The translations under genes and the position numbers were made by a program. A DNA stretch of 64,000 nt, taken from NCBI RefSeq assembly GCF_029910235.1, contig NZ_CP112874.1:62001-126000 (forward strand), read 5' to 3'. Below the pieces are notes generated by a model. It was not told the DNA's origin and searched no databases. It worked only from the letters and a program-made list of their open reading frames with translations. This DNA comes from Pseudanabaena galeata CCNP1313. GTDB taxonomy: Bacteria > Cyanobacteriota > Cyanobacteriia > Pseudanabaenales > Pseudanabaenaceae. This document shows, one piece after another, positions 54,921-64,000 of the stretch; the first letter of the stretch is position 1; every line of letters begins with the position of its first letter.

Positions 54921-57900
54921 ATGCCCCGCCGTAACGACATCCAAAAGATTTTGCTGATTGGCGCTGGTCCGATCGTCATCGGTCAAGCCTGTGAATTTGA
55001 CTACTCAGGAACCCAAGCCTGTAAAGTGTTAAGGGACGAGGGCTACTATGTGATCCTAGTTAACTCCAATCCCGCCACGATCATGACCGATCCCGCCACC
55101 GCCGATCGCACCTATATTGAGCCAATTACTCCCGAAGTGGTCGCGCAGATTATCGAGAAAGAGCGTCCTGATGCCATCTTGCCGACGATGGGTGGACAAA
55201 CAGCACTGAATACGGCGGTTTCCCTAGCGAAAATGGGCGTTCTAGAAAAATATGGTGTGGAGCTAATTGGTGCAAAATTAGAAGCGATCGAAATGGCTGA
55301 GGATCGTAAGCTATTTAAGGAAGCGATGGAGCGGATCGGCGTTGCCATGTGTCCGTCTGGCTTGGGGACAACCATGGAAGAATCCCGTGCGATCGCCCAA
55401 GAAATTGGCTCCTATCCTTTAATTATCCGTCCTGCCTTCACAATGGGTGGTACAGGCGGCGGGATCGCCTATAACCAAGAGGAATTTGAAGAAATTTGTG
55501 CCTCTGGTTTAGAAGCGAGTCCTGTATCGCAAATCCTGATCGAGCGATCGCTGATTGGCTGGAAAGAGTATGAGCTAGAGGTGATGCGCGATCTCGCCGA
55601 TAATGTGGTGATCATTTGTAGCATTGAAAATATTGACCCGATGGGTATCCATACGGGTGACTCGATCACGGTTGCGCCTGCTCAGACCTTGACTGATAAG
55701 GAATATCAGCGTTTGCGTGACTATTCAATTAAAATCATTCGTGAAATTGGTGTCGAAACTGGCGGCTCGAATATTCAGTTCTCGATCAATCCTGAAAATG
55801 GCGATGTCGTTGTGATCGAGATGAATCCTCGTGTATCCCGTAGTTCAGCTTTAGCCTCCAAAGCCACAGGCTTTCCGATCGCCAAATTTGCCGCCAAACT
55901 TGCCGTGGGCTATACCCTTGATGAAATTTCCAACGATATCACCAAGAAAACTCCCGCCAGTTTTGAGCCGACTATTGATTATGTCGTTACCAAGATTCCC
56001 CGCTTTGCATTTGAGAAATTCCCAGGTTCCGAGCCTGTGCTAACCACCCAGATGAAGTCGGTCGGTGAAGCGATGGCGATCGGGCGCACTTTCCAAGAAT
56101 CATTCCAAAAAGCACTGCGATCGCTGGAAGTTGGACGTTTTGGCTTTGGTGGCGATCGCGAAGAAATATTGCCTGACCTCGATAAAATCAAGTACAGTTT
56201 ACGGGTTCCTAACCCTGATCGCATTTTCTCGATCCGCGATGGATTTTTGTCAGGACTATCAGTGCAAGCCATTTTTGAACTAACCAATATTGATCCTTGG
56301 TTCCTACAAAAAATGCGCGAGATCACCGATGTGGAACTTTCGATCAAGGGTCGGAAGTTAGACAGTATCAAAAAAGATGAGATGCTGGAAACAAAACGCA
56401 TGGGCTTTAGCGATCGTCAGATTGCTTATCTCACTGGTACAAACGAAGATGCTGTGCGTACCTATCGCAAATCCCTCGGTGTGATTCCCTCGTACAAGAC
56501 CGTTGACACCTGTGCGGCAGAGTTTGAAGCACTCACGCCCTATCACTACTCTACCTACGAAGATGAATCAGAAATCCTGCCTTCAACTAAGCGCAAAGTG
56601 ATGATCCTCGGTGGAGGACCAAATCGGATTGGTCAAGGGATTGAGTTTGACTATTGCTGCTGTCATGCTAGCTATGCGTTACGAGCCGCAGGGTTTGAGA
56701 CAATTATGGTTAATTCTAATCCTGAAACTGTCTCTACCGATTACGATACTAGCGATCGCCTGTACTTCGAGCCTTTGACTCGCGAAGATGTACTGAATAT
56801 CATTGAAGCGGAACAGCCTGAAGGTGTAATCATTCAATTTGGTGGACAGACTCCGCTTAAACTTTCTGTGCCACTTTTGCGCTACTTGGAAGAAAATAAT
56901 TCTGCCACTAAGATTTGGGGTACTTCTCCTGACTCCATTGATATAGCCGAAGATCGGGAACGTTTTGAAGCGATCTGTCAACAACTTGGAATTTTGCAAC
57001 CTAACAATGGTTTGGCACGTTCCGAAGAAGAGGCGGTGGTAATCGCCCAACGTGTTGGCTATCCCGTAGTTGTCCGTCCTAGCTATGTGCTTGGTGGTCG
57101 GGGTATGGAAGTAGTCTATTCCGATGCCGAACTCGAAGACTATATGCGTCGGGCGATCATTATCGAGCCTGAACACCCTGTGCTGATCGATCATTTCCTT
57201 GAAGGGGCGATTGAAGTGGATGTCGATGCGATCGCTGATCAACTTGGCAATGTCACCATCGGCGGCATTATGGAGCATATTGAAGAAGCAGGGATTCACT
57301 CAGGCGACTCTGCTTGTTCAATTCCCACTTTCTCTTTACCTCCTGAAGTCCTCACCACTATTCGCACATGGACGATTAGTCTTGCCAAGTCTCTCAATGT
57401 CATTGGTCTGATGAACATCCAATATGCAGTGCAGTTGAATAATAATAATCTTAAAGAGAGCAAGGTCTTTATTCTTGAAGCTAATCCTCGCGCTTCGCGT
57501 ACTGTTCCCTATGTCAGCAAAGCGATTAACGTCCCCCTCGTTAACTATGCATCACGAATCATGGCTGGTGCGACCCTTGCGGAATTAGGCTTAACGGAAG
57601 AGGTAATTCCTAAACATATATCGATCAAGGAAGCTGTTCTTCCCTTTGCCAAGTTTGCAGGAACCGATACGATTTTAGGCCCTGAGATGAGATCGACTGG
57701 CGAAGTCATGGGGATCGATACTGAGTTTGGACGCGCCTTTGCCAAAGCTCAGATTGCGGCGGGAACAAATTTACCTTTAGAGGGAACTGTGTTTCTATCC
57801 GTCAACGATCGCGATAAAAGTGGTATACCCTCCGTTGCTGAAGCCTTTGTGGAATTGGGCTTTAAAATTGTGGCTACGGAAGGAACTTATAAAATTCTGC

Positions 57901-58172
57901 GTCGTAACAATATTGCATCAAAGCAAGTTCTCAAAGTCCATGAAGGTCGTCCCCACATTGGTGACTCGATGAAGAATGGTCAAATCCAATTGATCGTCAA
58001 TTCTCCTAGTGGTGAAGAGGCAAAAACCGATGGCAAAATGATTCGGCGCACAGCTTTAGCCTATAAGATTCCTGTAATTACCACCCTTGCTGGTGCAAAA
58101 GCAGCGATCGCCGCTATTCGTTCTCTACAAACTGGAGCAATCTCTGTGACCGCCCTTCAGGACTACGCTTAA
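54921..58172 (+). CDS. carB: Carbamoyl-phosphate synthase large subunit
   Basis: This 1083-residue enzyme makes carbamoyl phosphate from bicarbonate, ammonia (delivered by CarA) and two ATP, feeding arginine and pyrimidine synthesis. I start at ATG 54921 ([20 protein letters not shown]), the usual family start; the frame runs upstream to 54849 with an unrelated extension. Two homologous halves are visible: [20 protein letters not shown] and [20 protein letters not shown], each with an ATP-grasp domain ([31 protein letters not shown]), and a C-terminal allosteric MGS domain ([20 protein letters not shown]). carA is not in the window. Confidence 0.97.
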   Translation: MPRRNDIQKILLIGAGPIVIGQACEFDYSGTQACKVLRDEGYYVILVNSNPATIMTDPATADRTYIEPITPEVVAQIIEKERPDAILPTMGGQTALNTAVSLAKMGVLEKYGVELIGAKLEAIEMAEDRKLFKEAMERIGVAMCPSGLGTTMEESRAIAQEIGSYPLIIRPAFTMGGTGGGIAYNQEEFEEICASGLEASPVSQILIERSLIGWKEYELEVMRDLADNVVIICSIENIDPMGIHTGDSITVAPAQTLTDKEYQRLRDYSIKIIREIGVETGGSNIQFSINPENGDVVVIEMNPRVSRSSALASKATGFPIAKFAAKLAVGYTLDEISNDITKKTPASFEPTIDYVVTKIPRFAFEKFPGSEPVLTTQMKSVGEAMAIGRTFQESFQKALRSLEVGRFGFGGDREEILPDLDKIKYSLRVPNPDRIFSIRDGFLSGLSVQAIFELTNIDPWFLQKMREITDVELSIKGRKLDSIKKDEMLETKRMGFSDRQIAYLTGTNEDAVRTYRKSLGVIPSYKTVDTCAAEFEALTPYHYSTYEDESEILPSTKRKVMILGGGPNRIGQGIEFDYCCCHASYALRAAGFETIMVNSNPETVSTDYDTSDRLYFEPLTREDVLNIIEAEQPEGVIIQFGGQTPLKLSVPLLRYLEENNSATKIWGTSPDSIDIAEDRERFEAICQQLGILQPNNGLARSEEEAVVIAQRVGYPVVVRPSYVLGGRGMEVVYSDAELEDYMRRAIIIEPEHPVLIDHFLEGAIEVDVDAIADQLGNVTIGGIMEHIEEAGIHSGDSACSIPTFSLPPEVLTTIRTWTISLAKSLNVIGLMNIQYAVQLNNNNLKESKVFILEANPRASRTVPYVSKAINVPLVNYASRIMAGATLAELGLTEEVIPKHISIKEAVLPFAKFAGTDTILGPEMRSTGEVMGIDTEFGRAFAKAQIAAGTNLPLEGTVFLSVNDRDKSGIPSVAEAFVELGFKIVATEGTYKILRRNNIASKQVLKVHEGRPHIGDSMKNGQIQLIVNSPSGEEAKTDGKMIRRTALAYKIPVITTLAGAKAAIAAIRSLQTGAISVTALQDYA

Positions 58173-58173
58173 A

Positions 58174-58262
58174 ACCCAAAGAACAAACCTCGCATCGTGA
58201 GGTTTGTTCTTTGGGTCGCTTATATAGCAGTAAATGTGGCACTTTGCGCCACATTTACTGCT
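58174..58262. terminator. Two hairpins between convergent carB and dnaX
   Basis: Hairpin 1: ACCCAAAGAACAAACCTC (58174-58191) with 58199-58216, right after the carB stop. Hairpin 2: AGCAGTAAATGTGGC (58226-58240) with 58248-58262, overlapping the dnaX stop. Each probably serves one gene. Confidence 0.75.
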
Positions 58263-60564
58263 CACTAGGTTCTTCATCCAGATCAACAATCTGTCCATTA
58301 AACAGATCGGCTAGGTTTTTAATCACTCGATCATCTTCCGTCATCCCAACATAACCTTTCGGTTGAGGTGTTTGAGGATGATTTTGATTAGACCGAGCCT
58401 TTTCTGGTGGCTCCGTTAATGGAGTCGCAATTGGCTGCTGATTAGGTATGGGCGGCGGACTTGGATTTTGATTAGTTATGGGTGGCGGCGCGATCGCAGG
58501 ACTAACGGGAAGCGGTGCAGTAACTTGAACTTGCTCCGCTTGCGGCGGCGTAGTCACAAAGGTAAACATCACTTTAATCGGACGCTGCAAATACTTAGCA
58601 AAAACTTCTTCTAGTTCTGGTCGCTTTTGAACCACAATATTCTTGGTAGTTTCATCACGCTTGCCGCCCAAACCAATTTTGACACTATTACTCTCAAGCG
58701 TCAGAATATGAGCCTGTATCTGGATAAAAACCGATTTTGTGGGTGTGGGCAACATTGATAAAATGTTTTGCCACATCTGATCTAGATCGTATCCAACCGC
58801 AGCAAAGTTATCAAGGTCATCGATTCCTGATGAGATCGGAGTTTCGACAGCAGGAATGGGTGTCGAAATATGCGCTGGTTCCGATCCCTTGGCGATAGGA
58901 ATTTGTGTTGTTTCTGGTTTAGATGTTACGGGAACTTGAGAAACAGGCTGATTTTTTGGTGGTTGGGGCGTAAATTGGGGAGTTGCGGGGATATTGCGTG
59001 ATGGCACAAATGGTTGAGATTGGGATGGAAGCGGAGCCTGTGACTGGGCGATCGCTCCCTGTGCTGATGGGAGTAAACCCATGAGTGTAACTTCTAGCCA
59101 TAGGCGCGGCTGTGTGGAGTTACGGATTTGTAGCTCAGCCGATCGCAAATGTTGTTGACCTAGCAAAATATTGGGAATTGGTAAACTCTGCGCTAGGTGA
59201 ATCAGTCTTTCCCAACCAGAACTAGTCATGGCGACAAGATCACTGCGATCGCTAGCGGTTTTGGCAATCAATAAATCACGATACACATTTGCCAAATTTT
59301 GCAACACGATCAGAGGTTCTCGTCCGCGATCCATAATGCGCCGCACATAATCAATTAATTGTGTGGAATGATCGGCAGCGATCGCTTCAATCAAAGATAG
59401 TAAATCCTGTTCTGGAACAGAACCCACCAAATCCCACACCGCCTCAACCGTAATCTCTCCATCTAATAAACTCAATTGATCGAGCAAAGATTCAGCATCA
59501 CGTAGTCCTCCCTGTGCAATTTGAGCAACCAAAGTCAGTGCTTCAGTATGAATATTAATGTTCTCATTTGCCGCAATTTTTCCTAGGTGCTTGACCATCG
59601 CATCAAGGGGGATCCGCCGAAAGTCAAAACGCTGACAACGGGAAATAATTGTCGGTAATACGCGCTGGGGATCAGTAGTTGCGAGAATAAATGTAACGCG
59701 ATCGGGGGGTTCTTCTAGGGTTTTGAGTAAAGCGTTAAATGCTGCTGTACTTAACATGTGGCAGTTATGAACTAACAGACCATTAGCGACAAAGTTATGA
59801 TTATCTTCTACTTCAATGTCATAAACTGGCTCATCACCAACGACTGTCACAGATTCTACCTGCTCCAAACTTGTATTCCAATTCTCCGCAGGCACAGGCA
59901 CAGGGGACAATATGTTCATCCCAACTTTGATATTGCTTGCTGGTGTCCATCCTGATTCTGTTCTGATTAAATGATTACCTGTACATTGAATCGATCGCTG
60001 ATTAGTTTTAATAATCAATGTGGGCTTCACACCACGATCTAACCAGCGTAAAACTTTTTTATATTCCCATTGAGCATAGCTTTCGTTATAGCTTAAAACC
60101 TGTTTACCTAACAAATCTTGATCGTCAATACGCATTAAACCTGTATCAGTCTGCACAAGCGTATCGCCAGTCAAGCATTCATCAATAATGTAAACCTTAA
60201 ATCTTGCCTTAACTGGTGCAAACTGAGCACGTTCGATTAACTCGCGAATATTATCAACGCCTGTATTACTTGCCGCGTCAATTTCGGTAATATCGAGAGC
60301 GTTACCATTGGCGATGCTATGGCATAACTCACACTTGCCGCAGGGATGAGGAGTAGGGCTATCAGAGCTTAGGCAATTGAGCGACTTTGCCATGATCCGC
60401 GCACTTGATGTTTTGCCTGTACCTCTAGCACCTGTAAATAGATATGCAGGTGCGATGCGCTTAGTATTTAAGGCATTGCTAAGAGTATGCGCGATCGCCT
60501 CTTGACCAACTAAGTCGTCAAAGATCTGCGGTCGATATTTGTGGTGTAGTGGCTCATAGCCCAT
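58255..60564 (-). CDS. dnaX: DNA polymerase III gamma/tau subunit with in-frame mini-intein
   Basis: This is the clamp-loader ATPase: MGYEPLHHKYRPQIFDDLVG at the start, Walker A FTGARGTGKTSSARI (45-55), a four-Cys zinc module (CGKCELCHS), Walker B IIDE, sensor FILATTDPQRVLPTIISRCQ and a Pro/Gln-rich tau-type C-terminus. I start at ATG 60564; a GTG 24 bases upstream is possible. Residues 130-267 are an intein inserted after IIDE at the Walker B region (host resumes CHMLSTAAFNALLKTLEEPP). After removal the host protein is about 631 residues, near the cyanobacterial norm. The tau-like tail is variable. Convergent with carB. Confidence 0.96.
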   Translation of the reverse strand: MGYEPLHHKYRPQIFDDLVGQEAIAHTLSNALNTKRIAPAYLFTGARGTGKTSSARIMAKSLNCLSSDSPTPHPCGKCELCHSIANGNALDITEIDAASNTGVDNIRELIERAQFAPVKARFKVYIIDECLTGDTLVQTDTGLMRIDDQDLLGKQVLSYNESYAQWEYKKVLRWLDRGVKPTLIIKTNQRSIQCTGNHLIRTESGWTPASNIKVGMNILSPVPVPAENWNTSLEQVESVTVVGDEPVYDIEVEDNHNFVANGLLVHNCHMLSTAAFNALLKTLEEPPDRVTFILATTDPQRVLPTIISRCQRFDFRRIPLDAMVKHLGKIAANENINIHTEALTLVAQIAQGGLRDAESLLDQLSLLDGEITVEAVWDLVGSVPEQDLLSLIEAIAADHSTQLIDYVRRIMDRGREPLIVLQNLANVYRDLLIAKTASDRSDLVAMTSSGWERLIHLAQSLPIPNILLGQQHLRSAELQIRNSTQPRLWLEVTLMGLLPSAQGAIAQSQAPLPSQSQPFVPSRNIPATPQFTPQPPKNQPVSQVPVTSKPETTQIPIAKGSEPAHISTPIPAVETPISSGIDDLDNFAAVGYDLDQMWQNILSMLPTPTKSVFIQIQAHILTLESNSVKIGLGGKRDETTKNIVVQKRPELEEVFAKYLQRPIKVMFTFVTTPPQAEQVQVTAPLPVSPAIAPPPITNQNPSPPPIPNQQPIATPLTEPPEKARSNQNHPQTPQPKGYVGMTEDDRVIKNLADLFNGQIVDLDEEPSEQ
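59764..60177 (-). other. DnaX mini-intein (138 residues, no endonuclease)
   Basis: The intein starts CLTGDTLVQTDTGLMRIDD, has block B CTGNHLIRT (Thr-x-Asn-His, near residues 65-72), block F VYDIEVEDNHNFVANGLLVH, and ends His-Asn before Cys of the host (HN|C). First residue Cys, penultimate His, last Asn and +1 Cys are all present, so self-splicing is expected. At 138 residues there is no room for a homing endonuclease, hence a mini-intein that can no longer home. Confidence 0.95.
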
Positions 60565-60623
60565 AGGAACACGATGATGCTCAAGCACTGCTGGTCAAAT
60601 ATATCATTCACCAGTATAGCGAT

Positions 60624-60672
60624 GAAAAACCTGTAAAGTTGCGCCCCTGCGGGCGCAACTTTACGGGTTTTC
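60624..60672. terminator. Hairpin in the divergent dnaX-clpB gap
   Basis: Arms 60624-60646 and 60651-60672 (outer GAAAAACC, inner GTAAAGTTGCGCCC) are nearly perfect. Because the flanking genes diverge it is not at a gene end; it may be a repeat or a leader structure of dnaX. The A/T-rich stretch up to 60800 probably holds the clpB promoter; no box is clear. Confidence 0.5.
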
Positions 60673-60800
60673 GTACTTTATTTTGCATTAGTTTTGCATT
60701 AGTACTTATAGCGGTTTTCACTAACTTAGCGGACTAGCATTGTAAACTTATCTTAACTACCCTTAGTAATTACACCTGAATCCTGCTGTAACCAAAGCCA

Positions 60801-63476
60801 ATGCAACCAACCGATCCGAAAAAATTTACTGAAAAAGCATGGGAAGCGATCGTCAAATCGCAAGAGGTCGCGAGACGCGCTCAACATCAGCAACTAGAAG
60901 TCGAGCATTTGCTAATGGCGCTATTGGAGCAGGAAGAAGGCTTGACTACAAATATACTTACGGCGATGTCCGTCCCCATGGCAAGGGCGCGACGACAGGT
61001 CGAAGAATTTTTGCGAAGACAACCCCGCGTGGCAAGTCCAGAACAATTGTATTTGGGGCGCAACTTAGAAGTATGGCTCGATCGCACCGAAGAGCATCGC
61101 AAGGTTTTTGGTGATGACTTTATCGCCGTTGAGCATATGCTGTTGGGATTAGCCGATGACGATCGCCTTGGTAAGCGGCTATATCGCGATTTAAGTATCG
61201 ATCGCAAAAAATTAGAAGAAACGATTAAATCACTGCGGGGTAGCCAGACTATTACCGATCAAAATCCTGAAGCGAAATATGCAGCTTTAGAAAAATATGG
61301 TCGCGATCTTACGGAACAAGCAAAGCAAGGCAAACTTGATCCTGTGATTGGTCGTGATGATGAGATTCGGCGCGTCATGCAAGTACTGTCACGACGCACC
61401 AAAAATAATCCTGTGTTAATTGGTGAGCCGGGGGTCGGTAAAACAGCGATCGCTGAGGGATTAGCGCAAAGAATTATTCGTGGTGATGTACCAGAATCCC
61501 TCAAAGACCGCACGATTATTAGTCTAGATATGGGATCGCTGATAGCAGGGGCAAAATATCGGGGTGAATTTGAGGATCGATTGAAGGCAGTTCTTAAGGA
61601 AGTTCTTAATTCCGATGGCAAGATTGTGCTGTTTATTGATGAATTGCATACGGTAGTTGGTGCTGGAGCAACGCAGCAGGGCGCTATGGATGCAGGGAAT
61701 ATTCTCAAGCCAATGCTAGCGCGGGGTGAATTGCGCTGCATCGGCGCAACTACTCTCGATGAATATCGCCAATATATTGAGAAAGATGCGGCTCTAGAAC
61801 GACGTTTTCAGCAAGTTGTCGTCGATCAACCTACTGTGGAAGATACGATCTCGATTTTGCGCGGACTAAAGGAACGCTACGAAGTGCATCATGGCGTAAC
61901 TATTTCTGATTCGGCACTAGTGGCGGCAGCGACTCTTTCTAATCGTTACATTACCGATCGCTTCTTACCAGATAAGGCGATCGATCTGGTTGATGAATCC
62001 GCAGCAAAATTAAAAATGGAGGTTGATTCTCGACCATTAGAACTAGATGAAATTGATCGCCGCCTGATGCAATTGGAAATGGAAAGATTATCCTTGCAAA
62101 AAGAAGGAGGCTTTCCCCCTGTTGAACGGACGGAAGCCGAAGGTAAAGTCGTCTATAAAACTAAGAGCAGTAAGGCTGTCCAAGATCGTCTCGATCGCCT
62201 TGACAAAGAAATGGACGAATTACGCGATCGCCAAATTAGCCTCGATGATCGCTGGCAACAGGAAAAAGATACCATTGACAATCTGCGATCGCTCAAAGAA
62301 CAAATCGATCAAACTAAGTTACTAATTGAGCAATCTGAACGTGAATTCAATCTCAATCGTGCTGCCGAATTGAAATATGGCAAGTTGACAGAACTAGAGA
62401 AAAATCTTGATGAGGCCGAACTAGAGCTAAATCGAGCTAGAGTAGATGGTTCAATTCTCTTCCGTGAACAAGTCACAGAGGATGATATTGCCGAAATTGT
62501 GGCGCGATGGACAGGTATTCCCCTCAAAAAGTTACTCTTATCAGAACGTCAAAAATTATTGACCCTAGAGAAACATCTCCACGATCGCGTCATTGGTCAA
62601 GATGAAGCCGTAATTTCTGTGTCCTCAGCAATCCGTCGCGCTCGTGCAGGGATGAATGATCCTAACCGTCCCATTGGTTCATTCCTGTTTCTAGGTCCTA
62701 CAGGAGTTGGCAAAACTGAACTGGCGCGAACCCTTGCCGAATTTCTATTTGATTCTGATGCTTCGATGGTACGGATCGACATGTCGGAATATATGGAGAA
62801 ACACTCGGTTTCCCGCTTAATCGGTGCGCCCCCTGGTTATGTGGGCTATGAAGAAGGCGGACAGTTTTCCGAAGCAGTACGTCGTCATCCTTACTCAGTA
62901 GTACTTTTTGATGAAGTCGAGAAAGCGCATCCTGATGTATTTAATATTCTTTTGCAAGTTCTTGATGATGGAAGGATTACCGACAGCCAAGGGCGCTTAG
63001 TTGATTGCAAGAATACGGTGATCATCATGACCAGTAATATCGGTAGCGATCGCATTCTCGAAGTGTCGAAAGATTTACCCAGCGATCTGGATGGGGATGC
63101 TCGCTATGACCAAATGCGCGATAAGGTGCTGGAGGTACTTCGCAATCATTTCCGTCCTGAGTTTCTCAATCGCATTGATGAAACAGTGATCTTCCATGCA
63201 TTACGTCGCAATGAAATTCGGTCAATTGCGGAGTTACAAATTAAACGTATTGAAAATAGGCTGAGCGATCGCAAGATTTCCTTAAAACTGAGTGAGGAAG
63301 CCAAAGACTATATTGCTGCTGTTGGTTATGATCCTTCCTACGGTGCGCGTCCTTTAAAACGCGCCATTCAAAGGGAAATCGAAAACCCGATCGCCAACAA
63401 AATTCTGGAAGGAACTTTTGCAGAAGGTCATCAAATTTCCATCACTGTAGAAGATGAGGCATTAGTTTTTAGTTAG
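60801..63476 (+). CDS. clpB: ATP-dependent disaggregase ClpB
   Basis: The 891-residue Hsp100 protein has a Clp N-domain ([20 protein letters not shown], repeat near 85), AAA-1 with Walker [16 protein letters not shown] (near 210) and arm [20 protein letters not shown], the coiled-coil M domain (about 400-530; [20 protein letters not shown]) that marks ClpB and binds DnaK, and AAA-2 with [18 protein letters not shown] (near 633). No ClpP-binding (I/L)GF loop is apparent. It pulls proteins out of aggregates with DnaK. Cyanobacteria often have two ClpBs; which paralogue this is cannot be settled from the sequence alone. It is not the ATPase of the injection system. Confidence 0.95.
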   Translation: MQPTDPKKFTEKAWEAIVKSQEVARRAQHQQLEVEHLLMALLEQEEGLTTNILTAMSVPMARARRQVEEFLRRQPRVASPEQLYLGRNLEVWLDRTEEHRKVFGDDFIAVEHMLLGLADDDRLGKRLYRDLSIDRKKLEETIKSLRGSQTITDQNPEAKYAALEKYGRDLTEQAKQGKLDPVIGRDDEIRRVMQVLSRRTKNNPVLIGEPGVGKTAIAEGLAQRIIRGDVPESLKDRTIISLDMGSLIAGAKYRGEFEDRLKAVLKEVLNSDGKIVLFIDELHTVVGAGATQQGAMDAGNILKPMLARGELRCIGATTLDEYRQYIEKDAALERRFQQVVVDQPTVEDTISILRGLKERYEVHHGVTISDSALVAAATLSNRYITDRFLPDKAIDLVDESAAKLKMEVDSRPLELDEIDRRLMQLEMERLSLQKEGGFPPVERTEAEGKVVYKTKSSKAVQDRLDRLDKEMDELRDRQISLDDRWQQEKDTIDNLRSLKEQIDQTKLLIEQSEREFNLNRAAELKYGKLTELEKNLDEAELELNRARVDGSILFREQVTEDDIAEIVARWTGIPLKKLLLSERQKLLTLEKHLHDRVIGQDEAVISVSSAIRRARAGMNDPNRPIGSFLFLGPTGVGKTELARTLAEFLFDSDASMVRIDMSEYMEKHSVSRLIGAPPGYVGYEEGGQFSEAVRRHPYSVVLFDEVEKAHPDVFNILLQVLDDGRITDSQGRLVDCKNTVIIMTSNIGSDRILEVSKDLPSDLDGDARYDQMRDKVLEVLRNHFRPEFLNRIDETVIFHALRRNEIRSIAELQIKRIENRLSDRKISLKLSEEAKDYIAAVGYDPSYGARPLKRAIQREIENPIANKILEGTFAEGHQISITVEDEALVFS

Positions 63477-63516
63477 TGTCTCTCAATCACCTCAAAATGT
63501 CTCGCTCAATCCCCAA

Positions 63517-63607
63517 CCAAGAAAACATTTAAAAGCATTGCTTTGCAATGCTTTCATCTCGATTCACGAAAGTGTTGTCACACTTTTATGAATCGAAATT
63601 ATGGTAT
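63517..63607. repeat. Compound of family C and family B hairpins
   Basis: The first part (63517-63556: CCAAGAAAACATTTAAAAG, CATTGCTTTGCAATG) is a diverged family C hairpin; the second (63561-63594: GATTCACGAAAGTG against CACTTTTATGAATC) resembles the last hairpin of family B, followed by TATGGTAT. It may end the clpB transcript. The rest of the gap to 63825 shows nothing I can name. Confidence 0.6.
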
Positions 63608-63825
63608 GTAGAGATTTTAAAAAATTATTTAGCTTTATAGCGTTTATCATTCTAGTGAAGCACGGGTTTGTTTTCCCGTCTTGGGTGAAGAAGTGCCTCG
63701 CTTGGTTGAAAAACGCTTGTGGCGCATGTTGTGCGTGCGCCACAGTTGTTAACTCTGGGGTTTAATTGTCCAACTACTTACTAAATATTCACAACAATGA
63801 AATCACATAGGGCAGGATTGACTAT

Positions 63826-64000
63826 ATGAAATGGGATGAAATGCGTGAGAGTGATAACGTAGAAGACCAGCGTGATGGATCGGACGAGTCAACGGAACCA
63901 ACTAATCTAAGCTCATCGTCAGTGGGCATGTTGGGTGGCTTAGGTGCTGGTGGTATTGCGATCGCTGTTATCCTTGGTCTAATTTTCAAAATTGATCCCA
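63826..64000 (+). CDS. Neutral zinc metallopeptidase (YpfJ-like), 3' end outside window
   Basis: The first 58 residues read MKWDEMRESDNVEDQRDG..., a Ser-rich stretch, then a membrane segment GGLGAGGIAIAVILGLIFKI DP. The SDNVEDQR start followed by a Gly-rich membrane segment and (V/I)DP is the usual beginning of the YpfJ/KPN_02809 neutral zinc metallopeptidase family. The catalytic part lies beyond base 64000, so the assignment rests on the N-terminus only. Confidence 0.75.
   Translation, partial: MKWDEMRESDNVEDQRDGSDESTEPTNLSSSSVGMLGGLGAGGIAIAVILGLIFKIDP

Noticed and set aside
60801-63476. Hsp100 protein as the missing eCIS ATPase
   Set aside because: It has the ClpB N-domain, M domain and two AAA modules; the eCIS ATPase is a single-module protein.

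Overview
The window is a 64 kb piece of a cyanobacterial chromosome. The palindrome GCGATCGC (HIP1) is scattered through most of it, and it carries a split-intein-family mini-intein in dnaX, xisH/xisI, several Uma2-type proteins, Nif11 and pentapeptide-repeat proteins, and a cyanobacterial-type contractile injection system. The moderate GC, short intergenic hairpin repeats and gene content suggest a Pseudanabaena-like filamentous or unicellular cyanobacterium. The genus is an inference.

Layout. 1-3.5 kb: end of a WD40 protein, an alpha/beta hydrolase lacking its nucleophile serine, and a TPR protein. 3.6-9.2 kb: an accessory defence/toxin-antitoxin stretch. It holds a type IIG-like restriction-modification gene whose middle has been replaced by a DUF262 + HEPN two-gene cassette, a RelE-type toxin-antitoxin pair, an MNT-HEPN pair and two Uma2 proteins. 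9.2-22.2 kb: a NarL-type response regulator, a lipoxygenase, a TPM-domain membrane protein, a large SNF2-type helicase and gcvP. 22.3-41.9 kb, all on the minus strand: a phage-tail-like contractile injection system (eCIS/tCIS) operon. In transcription order it encodes a small assembly-like protein, tube, a 2254-residue repeat protein, a tube-initiator-like protein, VgrG-like spike, PAAR-like tip, gp25, baseplate J, tail protein I, an uncharacterised eCIS-associated protein, a dCache-HAMP membrane protein and a membrane WD40 protein. 42.2-47.5 kb: a pseudokinase/periplasmic-binding fusion, a Nif11-like peptide, a TPR protein and a pentapeptide-repeat protein. 47.6-51 kb: two candidate injected effectors with a shared N-terminal leader, one with a DUF4157 metallopeptidase-like core and a kinase-like C-terminus, the other with a clan-CD cysteine-peptidase-like C-terminus. 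51-54.9 kb: a complete IS element with target-site duplication, xisH/xisI, a third Uma2 protein and gene debris. 54.9-64 kb: housekeeping genes carB, dnaX (with intein), clpB and the start of a neutral zinc metallopeptidase.

How it fits together. The minus-strand operon supplies the tube, spike and baseplate of an injection machine plus membrane-spanning partners. The plus-strand genes at 47.6-51 kb look like its cargo. No sheath, AAA+ ATPase or tail-terminator gene is visible in the window, so the machine must be completed from elsewhere. The main candidates for something undescribed are the 2254-residue IQR-repeat protein, the two effector C-terminal domains, and the DUF262-HEPN cassette sitting inside a broken restriction-modification gene.

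Three families of 80-115 bp palindromic, MITE/REP-like repeats (called A, B and C below) and many long perfect hairpins occupy the intergenic spaces, often acting as probable terminators between convergent genes.
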